A DNA stretch of 64,000 bases from JBBROS01 sp965199595 (GTDB lineage Bacteria; Pseudomonadota; Alphaproteobacteria; Acetobacterales; Acetobacteraceae), in contig OZ241182.1 of NCBI GenBank assembly GCA_965199595.1, positions 2,356,001 to 2,420,000 on the forward strand, read 5' to 3'. Positions within the stretch are counted from its first letter, which is position 1. Each line of letters opens with the position of its first letter. The notes under the pieces were generated by a model, which worked only from the letters and a program-made list of their open reading frames with translations, did not search any database and was not told where the DNA came from. Of this stretch, positions 8,751 through 17,848 are shown one piece after another. The position numbers and the translations under genes were made by a program.

Positions 8751-9549
8751 ATGAACTATCGCCACGCCTTCCACGCCGGCAACTTCGCCGACTGCATGAA
8801 GCACGCCCTGCTGCTGTCCCTGCTCGGGCTGCTCACCCGCAAGCCCACGGCGATGTTCGTGCTGGACACCCATGCCGGCCGCGGCACCTACGATCTGATG
8901 GCCGAGGGCCAGCGCACCGGGGAGTGGAAGGAGGGCATCGCCCGCCTGATCCCGCCGCCGGAGCCGCTGTCCTTCTATGTCGGCCTGGTGGAGCGGCTGG
9001 GGCTGTATCCCGGCTCCCCCCTGCTGATCCGCGCCCGGCTGCGCCCCGGTGACACCCTCGCCTGCTGCGAGCTGCACCCCGAGGACGCCACGGCGCTGCG
9101 CCGCCGCTTCCGGGGCGACCCGGTCGTCGCGGTGCACCAGCGCGACGGCTACGAGGCGATCGGCGCCCTGCTGCCGGCCCAGCAGCGGCGCGGCCTGGTG
9201 CTGATCGACCCGCCGTACGAGAAAACCGACGAGTTCGACCGTGTCACCGCCGCGCTGGTGCTGGGCGCGCAGCGGTTCGGCCACGGCATCTATGCCGCCT
9301 GGTATCCCATCAAGCACCGCAGCCCCGTCACCGCCTTCCACCACGCCGTGCAGCACACCGGCCTGCGCGACGTGATCGCCTGCGAGCTGTGGCTGCGGGA
9401 ACCCACGGACCCCACGCGCCTCAACGGCTGCGGCCTGCTGATCCGCAATCCGCCCTTCGGCTTCGAGGCGGAGGCCGGGCCCATCCTTGCCGCGCTGCGG
9501 GACACGCTGGGCGAAGCCGGCGCCGGGGCGGCGATCCTGCGCCTCGCCG

Positions 9550-9557
<8 letters not shown>
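8751..9557 (+). CDS. rlmJ: 23S rRNA (adenine2030-N6)-methyltransferase RlmJ
   Basis: A 268-residue SAM-dependent methyltransferase. The family signature N-terminus MNYRHAFHAGNFADCMKH is present. The SAM-binding loop is LDTHAGRGTYDL, and the N6-adenine methyltransferase catalytic motif DPPYE is at residues 153-157 (LIDPPYEKTDEF). RlmJ modifies A2030 of 23S rRNA. It starts 36 bp after the inferred genuine tsaD stop. The apparent tsaD read-through covers its first 300 bp only because of the frameshift. It overlaps gpsA by 8 bp. Confidence 0.93.
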
Positions 9558-10491
<934 letters not shown>

Positions 10492-10497
10492 CGCCTG

Positions 10498-12033
10498 ATG
10501 CTCCGCAGCATCGTCACCGTGGGCGGCTGGACCATGGCCAGCCGCATCCTCGGCTTCCTCCGCGACATGCTCATCGCCTTCCTGGCCGGCACCGGCCCGG
10601 TGGCGGATGCCTTCTTCATCGCGCTGCGGGTGCCGAACCTGTTCCGGCGCCTGTTCGGCGAGGGCGCGTTCAATGCCGCCTTCGTGCCGGAGTTCTCGGG
10701 CATCCTGGCCAATGACGGCAAGGACCAGGCCCGGCAGTTCGCGCAGGAGACCATCGCCGTCCTGGCGTTCTGGCTGCTGCTGCTCACCATCCTGGGCGAG
10801 CTGTTCATGCCGCAGATCATGCACGTGCTGGCCCCGGGCTTCGCCGACGTGCCGGGCAAGGAGGCGCTGACCATCCAGCTGGCGCGCATCACCTTCCCCT
10901 ACGTGTTCCTGATCTGCCTCGCCGCCCTGCTCTCGGGCGTGCTGAACGGGCTGGACCGCTTCGCCGCCGCCGCCGCCGCGCCGCTGGTGTTCAACGGCGT
11001 GTCCATCGCGGCCATGCTGATCCTCACGCCCTATGTGCCCACCGTCGGGCATTCACTGGCCTGGGGAGTCACGATCTCGGGCGTGCTGCAGCTGGCGCTG
11101 CTGGGCTGGGCGGTGCGCCGGGCCGGCATGGTGCTGCACATCCCGCGCCCCCGCCTCACGCCGCGCATGCGGGTGCTGCTGCGGCGGATGGCGCCGGGGC
11201 TGGTGGGCGCCGGCGTCACGCAGCTGAACCTCAGCGTCGATATCTGGATCGTCAGCTACCTGCCGCCGGGCTCGGCGAGCCTGCTGTATTATGCGGACCG
11301 CGTGAACCAGCTGCCGCTGGGCGTCATCGGCACCGCGGTAGGCACGGCGCTGCTGCCGCTGCTGTCGCGCCAGGCGCGCGGCGGGCTGGCGGCGGAGGCG
11401 CTGCACACGCTCAACCGCGCCATCGAGATCAGCCTGGTGCTGACCTTGCCCGCGGCCCTGGCGCTCGCCGTTTCGGGCCGGCCGATCATGATGGTGCTGT
11501 TCGGGCACGGCGCCTTCGACGCCACCAGCGCGCTGCTCAGCTCGCAGTCGCTGGCGGCCTATGCGCTGGGCCTGCCGGCCTTCGTGTTGCTGAAGGTGCT
11601 GGTGCCCGCCTTCTTCGCCCACGCCGACACCTCGACGCCCGTGCGCGTCGGGCTGATCGCCATCGCGCTGAACCTGGCGCTCAACCTCGCCTTCATGGTG
11701 CCGCTGCAGCATGTGGGCCCGGCGCTCGCCACCAGCATCTCCGCCATCTTCAACGTCGTCACCCTCGCCATCCTGCTGGCCCGGCGCGGCCACCTGGCCA
11801 TCGATCCGCGCCTGCGCCGCCGCCTGCTCCGCATGGCGCTGGCCGCCTTCGCCATGGCGGCCGCACTGGTCTATGGGCAGGGCTGGCTGACGCCGTACCT
11901 GGCCGGGCCGTGGCGCTGGCTGGCGCTGGCGGTGCTCGTGGGCTTCGGCTCGCTGGTCTACCTGGTGGCGGCCCAGCTGCTGGGCGCCTTCGACGTGCGG
12001 GAGCTGCGGGCGATAGTGCGGCGGCGGGGCTGA
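10498..12033 (+). CDS. murJ: lipid II flippase MurJ
   Basis: A 511-residue polytopic inner-membrane protein of the MOP/MviN family, with about 14 predicted transmembrane helices. It flips the peptidoglycan precursor lipid II to the periplasm. The N-terminus (GGWTMASRILGFLRDMLIAFLAG...ADAFFIALRVPNLFRRLFGEGAFNAAFVPEF) is the classic MurJ signature. The conserved TM7-8 region (GSASLLYYADRVNQLPLGVIGTAVGTALLPLLSR) is also present. Length is normal. Confidence 0.95.
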   Translation: MLRSIVTVGGWTMASRILGFLRDMLIAFLAGTGPVADAFFIALRVPNLFRRLFGEGAFNAAFVPEFSGILANDGKDQARQFAQETIAVLAFWLLLLTILGELFMPQIMHVLAPGFADVPGKEALTIQLARITFPYVFLICLAALLSGVLNGLDRFAAAAAAPLVFNGVSIAAMLILTPYVPTVGHSLAWGVTISGVLQLALLGWAVRRAGMVLHIPRPRLTPRMRVLLRRMAPGLVGAGVTQLNLSVDIWIVSYLPPGSASLLYYADRVNQLPLGVIGTAVGTALLPLLSRQARGGLAAEALHTLNRAIEISLVLTLPAALALAVSGRPIMMVLFGHGAFDATSALLSSQSLAAYALGLPAFVLLKVLVPAFFAHADTSTPVRVGLIAIALNLALNLAFMVPLQHVGPALATSISAIFNVVTLAILLARRGHLAIDPRLRRRLLRMALAAFAMAAALVYGQGWLTPYLAGPWRWLALAVLVGFGSLVYLVAAQLLGAFDVRELRAIVRRRG

Positions 12034-12090
12034 GCGCCGATCGTCCAGTCCCGCTTGACCCGAACCCCGGCTCCGGGGACAAACCCGGCC

Positions 12091-13086
12091 ATGCAACGCA
12101 TCCTGTCCGGCATCCAACCCTCCGGCGTGCCCACGCTCGGCAACTATCTCGGCGCGCTCCGCAACTGGGTGGCGCTGCAGGACACGCATGAGTGCCTGTT
12201 CTGCGTGGTGGACCTGCACGCGATCACCCAGTTCCAGGACCCGAAAACCCTGGCGGCGGCCACGCGGGAGATGGCGGCGGCGCTGCTGGCCTGCGGCATC
12301 GACCCGGAGCGGCACATCCTGTTCCACCAGTCCGCCGTGCACGCCCATGTGCGCCTCGGCTGGATCTTCACCTGCGTCGCCCGGCTCGGCTGGCTCAACC
12401 GCATGACCCAGTTCAAGGACAAGGCCGGCAGGAACCAGGAGAACATGTCGGCCGGCCTGTACATCTATCCGAACCTCATGGCCGCCGATATCCTGGCCTA
12501 CCACGCCACCCGCGTCCCGGTGGGCGACGACCAGCGGCAGCATCTGGAGCTCGCCAACGACATCGCCCAGAAGTTCAACCACGACTACCAGACCGGGTTC
12601 TTCCCGAACATCGAGCCGGTGATCCTGGGCCCGGCCGCCCGCGTGATGAGCCTGCGCGATGGCGCCCGGAAGATGAGCAAGTCGGACCCGTCCGATCAGA
12701 GCCGCATCAACCTGACCGACGACGCCGATACCATCGCGCTCAAGATCAAGCGCGCCAAGACCGACGCGGAGCCGCTGCCCAGCGAGACCGAAGGCCTGGC
12801 GGACCGTCCGGAGGCGCGCAACCTGGTCGGCATCATGGCCGCGCTGCGCGACACGGATGCGGCCGGGGTGCTGCGGGAGTACGGCGGCCAGGGCTTCGGC
12901 AGCTTCAAGTCCGCCCTTGCGGATGTTGTGGTGAGCCACCTGACGCCCATCGCCTCCGAGACCCGGCGCCTGCTGGCCGATCCCGGCCATGTCGATGCCG
13001 TGCTGCGGGCCGGTGCGCGCCGGGCCGCGGCAATCGCGGACCCGATCGTGGATGAAGCCGAACGGCTGGTCGGGTTCCTGAAATGA
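12091..13086 (+). CDS. trpS: tryptophanyl-tRNA synthetase
   Basis: A 331-residue class I aminoacyl-tRNA synthetase that charges tRNA-Trp. It starts with the family N-terminus MQRILSGIQPSG; the HIGH-type motif is TLGNYLG, as in other TrpRS. The KMSKS loop is exact at residues 194-198 (ARKMSKSDPSD). ATG 12091 gives the conserved N-terminus; an in-frame upstream ATG at 12055 adds a proline-rich tail absent from the family. It is 57 bp after murJ and overlaps the downstream SDR start by 4 bp (ATGA). Confidence 0.95.
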   Translation: MQRILSGIQPSGVPTLGNYLGALRNWVALQDTHECLFCVVDLHAITQFQDPKTLAAATREMAAALLACGIDPERHILFHQSAVHAHVRLGWIFTCVARLGWLNRMTQFKDKAGRNQENMSAGLYIYPNLMAADILAYHATRVPVGDDQRQHLELANDIAQKFNHDYQTGFFPNIEPVILGPAARVMSLRDGARKMSKSDPSDQSRINLTDDADTIALKIKRAKTDAEPLPSETEGLADRPEARNLVGIMAALRDTDAAGVLREYGGQGFGSFKSALADVVVSHLTPIASETRRLLADPGHVDAVLRAGARRAAAIADPIVDEAERLVGFLK

Positions 13087-13805
13087 GCGTCCTGGTCGTT
13101 ACTGGCGGCACGCAGGGCATCGGCGGCGCAATCGCCCGGATGGGAGCGGCACGCGGCTGGGCGGTCTGCCTGTCCTATTCACGCAGCGACGAGGCGGCGG
13201 CTGCCGTGGTGGCTGACATCGAGGCGGCCGGCGGCCGGGCCATCGCGGTGCGGGCCGATGCCGCGGACGAGGCGGACACGGTGCGGCTGTTTCAGGCGGC
13301 AGCCGGTCTGGGCCCCATCACCGGCGTGGCGGTCAACGCCGGGATCACCGGCCCCACCTCCACCATCGCGGCGCTGGACGCGGCGGCGCTCGATGCCGTG
13401 CTCGCGACCAATGTGCGCGGCGCCTTCCTGACGCTGCGCGAGGCATCACGGCAGATGCAGGGCGGCGGCATCGTCATGGTCTCGTCCCGCGCCTCGCAGC
13501 TCGGCGGCGGCGGCGAGTGGGTGCATTATGCGGCCAGCAAGGGCGCGGTCGATACCATGACCGTGGGTGCGGCCAGGGAACTCGCGCCGCAGGGAATCCG
13601 GGTGAATGCGGTGCTGCCCGGCCTGATCGACACGCCGCTGCATGCCAAGGCCGGGTTGCCGGACCGGGTCGCGCGCATGAGCCCGAGTGTGCCGTTGGGC
13701 CGGGCCGGATCAGCAGGTGAGGTGGCTGCGGTGGTGTTGTGGCTGCTCTCGGATGAGGCGGCCTATGTCACCGGAGCCTTGCTCCCGGTGTCCGGCGGGC
13801 GGTAG
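13083..13805 (+). CDS. short-chain dehydrogenase/reductase (FabG-like)
   Basis: A 240-residue classical SDR, an NAD(P)-dependent oxidoreductase of unknown substrate. The coenzyme motif is TGGTQGIGGAIA (residues about 7-18), with NAG in VNAGITGP, a catalytic Ser in VSSRASQ, and Tyr149-x3-Lys153 (YAASK). The C-terminal VTGALLPVSGGR is the usual SDR ending. The start overlaps the trpS stop (ATGA). The trpS-SDR pairing does not itself indicate a pathway. It could be annotated as 3-oxoacyl-ACP reductase-like, but that assignment is not supported here. Confidence 0.85.
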   Translation: MSVLVVTGGTQGIGGAIARMGAARGWAVCLSYSRSDEAAAAVVADIEAAGGRAIAVRADAADEADTVRLFQAAAGLGPITGVAVNAGITGPTSTIAALDAAALDAVLATNVRGAFLTLREASRQMQGGGIVMVSSRASQLGGGGEWVHYAASKGAVDTMTVGAARELAPQGIRVNAVLPGLIDTPLHAKAGLPDRVARMSPSVPLGRAGSAGEVAAVVLWLLSDEAAYVTGALLPVSGGR

Positions 13806-13814
13806 GCCCGGCAT

Positions 13815-13840
13815 GGGCCAGCCTTTGCAAAGGCCGGCCC
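13815..13840. terminator. convergent hairpin between SDR and CsbD genes
   Basis: GGGCC-ag-CCTTT-gc-AAAGG-cc-GGCCC forms a stem with one internal loop; its core CCTTTGCAAAGG is a perfect palindrome. It lies in the 47-bp gap of two convergent genes. Confidence 0.6.
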
Positions 13841-13852
13841 GTCGTCCAGGCC

Positions 13853-14239
13853 TTAGCGGCGGCGATAGACGACCTTCGGCGCAGGCTTCGTCACCATCGC
13901 CAGCAGGAAGCCGACACCCAGCGCGACCAGCACCGAGGTGATCGGGCGCGCATCGACCTGCTCGGCCAGCATGTCGCCGTATTCCTCGACCTGGTCCATC
14001 AGCTGCGAGCCGTAATCGCTGGCCTGGTCCGCATAATCCTTGGCCCGGCCGCTGAGCTGGCCCGCCGTGTCACGCACCGTATCGGCAGCCTGGCCGTAAG
14101 CCTTCTGCGCCTTGCCGGCCACCTTGTCGACCATGCCATCGGCCTGCATCTTGCTGTCGCCTGTCATATCGCCGACGGCGCCCTCGATCTTGCCGCCGAT
14201 GGTCCGTGCCGTGCCTGAGAACCGATTCTCGTCCACCAT
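13853..14239 (-). CDS. CsbD-family stress protein with C-terminal membrane helix
   Basis: A 128-residue protein. The N-terminal CsbD domain (NRFSGTARTIGGKIEGAVGDMTGDSKMQADG) is followed by a long amphipathic helical middle (AQKAYGQAADTVRDTAGQ...). A C-terminal segment (RPITSVLVALGVGFLLAMV) ends in basic residues, like the YqjD/ElaB tail-anchor. CsbD proteins are general-stress proteins of unknown biochemistry; the fused tail suggests membrane or ribosome-membrane association. ATG 14239 has AGGAG 7 bp upstream; a TTG two codons earlier is rejected. A sequence matching the EcfG-type promoter lies about 35 bp upstream of the start (separate entry). Confidence 0.85.
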   Translation of the reverse strand: MVDENRFSGTARTIGGKIEGAVGDMTGDSKMQADGMVDKVAGKAQKAYGQAADTVRDTAGQLSGRAKDYADQASDYGSQLMDQVEEYGDMLAEQVDARPITSVLVALGVGFLLAMVTKPAPKVVYRRR

Positions 14240-14274
14240 GATCAATCTCCTGTCCCGAATTGCGGTGGCGTTTA

Positions 14275-14299
14275 AACCGGTGGGTAGGCCTTCGGTTCC
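14275..14299 (-). promoter_or_regulatory. candidate EcfG-type (general stress) promoter for the CsbD gene
   Basis: Read on the minus strand: GGAAC (14299-14295), 16 bp spacer, GGTT (14278-14275). The alphaproteobacterial sigma-EcfG consensus is GGAAC-N16/17-CGTT, so only the first base of the -10 differs. Spacing to the start codon and the presence of an EcfG locus at 40-42 kb support it. No other copy was recognised by eye in the window. Confidence 0.5.
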
Positions 14300-14345
14300 C
14301 CGGCATCCCGATATTGGTGCGCCGGGGTTGTCGTGAAGGCCGCCG

Positions 14346-14825
14346 TCACAGCGTGGCGAGAACGCTCTCCGCCTTGCTCACCTCGAAGCCGCCCGGCGGC
14401 TCCACCGCCAGGGACACCACCATCTTGTCGGCCACCGTCATCGCGAAACGCTGGCTGCGGATGCCCAGGCCGCGCGCCGTGAGATCCAGCTCCAGGCCCA
14501 GCGCCTTGGTGAAGCTGCCATTGCCGTCGGCGAGCATCACGATCTGCCCGTCCACCCCCTGGTCGCGCGCCCAGGCGGCAAGGACGAAGCCGTCATTCAC
14601 CGCCATGCAGCAGACGGTATCGACACCCTTCTCGCGCAACGCCGCGATGTTCTGCAGGTAGCCCGGCAGGTGCCGCGCGCTGCAGGTGGGCGTGAAGGCA
14701 CCCGGAACGGCGAAGATGACAACCTTCTTGCCCGCGAACACCGCCTCGGTGGAGGTCTCCTTCGGTCCTTCGGCGGTCGCCGTGATCAGCTTCATGCTGG
14801 GAATGGTGTCACCGATCTTGATCAT
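14346..14825 (-). CDS. peroxiredoxin, Prx5/hybrid type
   Basis: A 159-residue thioredoxin-fold peroxidase. The peroxidatic Cys is at residue 48 in the family motif PGAFTPTCSARHLPGY. The N-terminus MIKIGDTIPSMKL is that of the Prx5 subfamily. These enzymes reduce H2O2 and organic hydroperoxides using glutathione/glutaredoxin or thioredoxin. No C-terminal glutaredoxin domain is attached. There is a second Cys pair in VCCMAVND. It sits between two stress-related or housekeeping genes, 106 bp upstream of the CsbD gene on the same strand. Confidence 0.9.
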   Translation of the reverse strand: MIKIGDTIPSMKLITATAEGPKETSTEAVFAGKKVVIFAVPGAFTPTCSARHLPGYLQNIAALREKGVDTVCCMAVNDGFVLAAWARDQGVDGQIVMLADGNGSFTKALGLELDLTARGLGIRSQRFAMTVADKMVVSLAVEPPGGFEVSKAESVLATL

Positions 14826-14939
14826 CGCTCATCCCTTGTGCCGTCTGCGCACGCGAGTCGTAGCCGTGCCGCGCCATGAAGTCACGCCCGCCCGCACGGA
14901 GTGCTTGCCGCGGCGCACGATCGCGCCAAGATAGGGGGG

Positions 14940-15503
14940 ATGTTCGAGCCGGAATTCCTGACAGGTCAGCTCCTCATCGCCATGCCGGCGATGGAAGACA
15001 CGCGCTTCGTGCGCAGCGTGATCCTGGTGTGCGCCCATACCGAGGAGGGCGCGATGGGCATCGTGCTCAACCGCCCCATCGACAAGCTCAGCTTCGAAGC
15101 CCTGCTCAAGCAACTCGACGTGGAGCCCACGCCGCCGGCCCGGCAGATCCGCCTGTGCGAGGGCGGCCCGGTCGACCACGGCCGCGGCTTCGTGCTGCAC
15201 AGCGCGGACTGGAAGGGCGATGGCAGCCTGGAGGTCGCCAGCGACCTGGCGCTGACCGCAAGCCTCGATATCCTGCAGGAGATCGCGGAAGGCCGCGGGC
15301 CCCGGCATGGGCTGCTGGCGCTGGGCTATTCCAGCTGGGGACCGGGTCAGCTGGACCGGGAGATACAGGACAACGTCTGGCTCACCGCGCCCACGCAGCA
15401 CGACGTGCTGTTCGACACGCAGTATGACACCAAGTGGCACCGGGCCATGGCGATCCTGCGGGTGGACCCGCTGCTGCTGTCAGGCGTGGCCGGCCACGCC
15501 TGA
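14940..15503 (+). CDS. YqgE/AlgH family protein (DUF179)
   Basis: A 187-residue protein with the full YqgE pattern: LTGQLLIAMPAMEDTRFVRSVI, CAHTEEGAMGIVLNRP, GGPV near the middle, and LALGYSSWGPGQLDREIQDNVW towards the end. The family is widespread and its biochemical role is not settled. ATG 14940 gives the family N-terminus (MFEPEFLTGQ); an upstream in-frame ATG (14901) is less likely. It converges with the HAD gene only 7 bp downstream. Confidence 0.88.
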   Translation: MFEPEFLTGQLLIAMPAMEDTRFVRSVILVCAHTEEGAMGIVLNRPIDKLSFEALLKQLDVEPTPPARQIRLCEGGPVDHGRGFVLHSADWKGDGSLEVASDLALTASLDILQEIAEGRGPRHGLLALGYSSWGPGQLDREIQDNVWLTAPTQHDVLFDTQYDTKWHRAMAILRVDPLLLSGVAGHA

Positions 15504-15510
15504 CGCCCGG

Positions 15511-16363
15511 CTACCAGACGAAATGCGGCACGGTCGCCACCGGTGAGAGCCCGGCGGCGGCGGCCTCGCTCTCGATCCGCCCGGCATCCTCCGCCAGATG
15601 GTCGCCGTGCAGCCCGCCCAGCACCCAGCAGGCATCCACCCCCGCCGCCGCCGCACCCGCGATGTCGGTGCGGAGCGCGTCGCCCACCGCCATGATCCGG
15701 TGCTTCGGCAGGTCCAGCATCCCGATCACCGGCGCGTAGATCAGCGGGTCCGGCTTGCCCAGGCTGTACACGGTGCCGCCCATGCCGGTGTAGGCCACCG
15801 CCAGCGCGCCGGCGCACATGATGCGCACGCCGCCGCGGATCACCTCCAGGTCCGGGTTGGCGCAGACCATCGGCAACCCCCGGGCGGCGCAATCGCGCAG
15901 CAGCGGCTCGAACACCGCGATTTCGCTGGGCGGCAGCAGGTCGTCCGGCCCGGTGTTCAGCAGGCAGGTGGCGCCCTCCGGCGTGTCCCATCACCACCAG
16001 GTCCAGGCCCAGCAGCACGTTGCGGTCCCGCTCCGGCCCCAGGTGGAGCACGTGGCGGCCCAGCGCCTGCGCCCAGTCGGTGGGCCGGTCGCGCAACAGG
16101 ATGTGGCTCGCCTCGCCCGAACTCATCACGCCGTCATACAGCGCGTCGTCGATGCCCATCTTGCGCAGCTGCCTGCGGATCGGCTCGGCGCGGCGCGGCG
16201 CGTTGGTCAGCAGCACGATCCGCTTGCCCGCCCGCCGCAGCGCCGCCAGGCACTCCGGCGCGCCGGGATAGGGCTGCACCCCGTCATGGATCACCCCCCA
16301 CAGGTCGAGGATGAAGCCGTCATACCGCGGCGCCAGCGCGGCCATGCCGGGGAGGTGCTTCAC
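15511..16363 (-). CDS. HAD-superfamily class IIA hydrolase, frameshifted
   Basis: The two halves of a NagD-like/TIGR01459-type phosphatase lie in different frames. The N-terminal half (from 16363) has the nucleophile region GFILDLWGVIHDG and the TNAPRRAEP motif. It is in frame to GLDLVVM near 15990. The family then continues in the other frame as DTPEGATCLLNTGPDDLLPP...VCANPDLEV...GKPDPLIYAP...VGDALRTDIAGAAAAG, ending at 15511. Removing one G from the GGG at 15987-15989 (minus-strand sense) restores a single frame of about 283 residues. All HAD motifs are otherwise intact. The start overlaps the pyrD stop (ATGA). It is probably a sequencing or assembly error, but a real pseudogene is possible. 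Confidence 0.8.
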
Positions 16364-17409
16364 GCCGCCGTCCCCACCGCTTCGGCCACCGAGCGAAACC
16401 CCTCCTGCCGCAGCGCCGCCAGCAGTTCGCGCTTGATGCGGGACACCAGGGACGGGCCGGAATAGGCGAAGGCGGTATAAAGCTGCACCAGCTGCGCCCC
16501 GGCCCGCAGCTTGGCCAGCGCATCGGCGCCGGAACCCACGCCGCCGCAGCCGATCAGCACCAGCCGCCCCGCCGCCATGCGATGCGCCCGCGCCAGCATC
16601 GCCGTGCTGGGCGCCAGCAGCGGTGCGCCCGAGAGGCCGCCAGCCTGCCCCGCGGCACCGCCACGCAGCGTGGGCGGGCGGGCGATGGTGGTGTTGGCGA
16701 CGATCAGGCCATCCACCCCGCTCACCACCGCCGCCTCCACCACCGACTCGAGCCCGGCCTCCGACAGGTCGGGCGCCACCTTCACCAGCAGGGGCGGCCG
16801 CACCGGCACCGCCTGGCGCACCGCCTCCAGGATCAGCCGCAGCCGCGCCTCGCCCTGCAGGTCCCGCAGGCCCGGCGTGTTCGGGGAGCTGACGTTGATG
16901 ACGATGTAATCCGCATGCGGCGCCACGGCGGCGACCAGGCCGGCATAGTCGCGCTCCGGGTCCGCGCCGTCCTTGTTGATGCCGACATTGGCGCCCACCG
17001 GAACACGATGCCGCCGCGGCAGGGCGGCCAGGCGCGCCACGGTGGCTGCGATCCCCTGGTTGTTCATGCCATAGCGGTTGATGACCGCCCCGTCCTCCGG
17101 CAGGCGGAACACGCGGGGGCGCGGATTGCCGGGCTGCGGCCGCGGCGTCACGGTGCCGACCTCCACCAGGCCGAAGCCCATGCGGCTGAGCCCGCGGATC
17201 GCCACCGCATCCTTGTCGAACCCGGCGGCCAGGCCGATGGGATTGCTGAAGGTGAGGCCGAGGGCGCGGGTGGCGAGCGCCGGGTCATCGGGGCGGCGGT
17301 CCTGCCCGGCGAGCCCGAGCCGGATGGCGAGGACGGCCAGACGATGGGCCCGTTCGGCCTCCATCCGGCGCAGCAGGGGCGAAAGGGCGGTCGCGGCGGC
17401 GGGTGTCAT
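16360..17409 (-). CDS. pyrD: dihydroorotate dehydrogenase (quinone), class 2
   Basis: A 349-residue FMN enzyme of pyrimidine synthesis that oxidises dihydroorotate to orotate with quinone as acceptor. The class 2 N-terminal membrane-associating helix is present (ALSPLLRRMEAERAHRLAVLAIRLG). Family motifs are NPIGLAAGFDKD, GFGLVEVGTVTPRPQPGNPRPRVFRL, NRYGMNNQG and VNVSSPNTPGLRDLQ, where Ser is the active-site base typical of class 2. The FMN-phosphate loop is IGCGGVGSG. It is translationally coupled to the downstream HAD gene. Confidence 0.95.
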   Translation of the reverse strand: MTPAAATALSPLLRRMEAERAHRLAVLAIRLGLAGQDRRPDDPALATRALGLTFSNPIGLAAGFDKDAVAIRGLSRMGFGLVEVGTVTPRPQPGNPRPRVFRLPEDGAVINRYGMNNQGIAATVARLAALPRRHRVPVGANVGINKDGADPERDYAGLVAAVAPHADYIVINVSSPNTPGLRDLQGEARLRLILEAVRQAVPVRPPLLVKVAPDLSEAGLESVVEAAVVSGVDGLIVANTTIARPPTLRGGAAGQAGGLSGAPLLAPSTAMLARAHRMAAGRLVLIGCGGVGSGADALAKLRAGAQLVQLYTAFAYSGPSLVSRIKRELLAALRQEGFRSVAEAVGTAA

Positions 17410-17461
17410 GCGCGGGTGTCTGCCTTATCGCAAGCGCGTTGGAAAGTGCTATAGGCGGGGC

Positions 17462-17683
17462 ATGTGGAACGAGCCCTATCTGGAAACCTGCTGCCGCGCC
17501 GCGTTGCACCGCCTGGTGCTGACCGCCGATGACGGCCGGCCCGATGGCCTGAAGGATGGCCCCTGCCTGGCCCGGCTCGCCGGGATGGGCTTTGCCAAGC
17601 CGCGCGCGGATGGCCGCTACGGCGTGACGGACGCCGGGCTTGAGCGGCATGAGACTGAAATCCTACACAGGGACGCTGCCTGA
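17462..17683 (+). CDS. small conserved-looking protein, 73 residues
   Basis: An ORF reading MWNEPYLETCCRAALHRLVL...RHETEILHRDAA. It has no recognised domain. The composition looks protein-like (WNEPYLETCC, GVTDAGLERHE), with a possible winged-helix-like end (FAKPRADGRYGVTDAGLERHE) as seen in small DNA-binding wing motifs. No clear Shine-Dalgarno at usable spacing precedes the ATG. A TATAGG hexamer ends 6 bp upstream (17450-17455), which would place transcription start at or next to the ATG, so a leaderless mRNA is possible. It is divergent from pyrD. Confidence 0.6.
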   Translation: MWNEPYLETCCRAALHRLVLTADDGRPDGLKDGPCLARLAGMGFAKPRADGRYGVTDAGLERHETEILHRDAA

Positions 17684-17737
17684 CTGAACCTGGCTCACCG
17701 GGATAAGTCTTGGTATCGCTCAGGCTTCCATGACGCT

Positions 17738-17764
17738 TTTCCTAATTTCTGCTAATACAGGAAA
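17738..17764. promoter_or_regulatory. AT-rich inverted repeat upstream of S24-type regulator
   Basis: TTTCCT (17738-17743) and AGGAAA (17759-17764) form an inverted repeat around a 15-bp core that contains a direct repeat CTAAT-N5-CTAAT. It stands out as AT-rich in a GC-rich region and lies about 85 bp upstream of the regulator start at 17849. It is a candidate autoregulatory operator. Confidence 0.35.
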
Positions 17765-17848
17765 TTCGTCGCATTTTTTAGTTGATCCGGTTGCCATTCC
17801 TAGGCACCTTGCGTCGGCAACGAACCGAGTCAACGCAGGCAGATCCTC

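Noticed and set aside
8715..9052. Apparent C-terminal extension of TsaD to 499 residues
   Set aside because: The extra residues are Arg/Pro-rich out-of-frame rlmJ sequence with no family similarity; explained by a single-base shift near 8680.
11053..12990. 645-codon open frame antisense to murJ and trpS
   Set aside because: It crosses two conserved genes and an intergenic gap; composition is Gln/Arg/His-rich with no motif.
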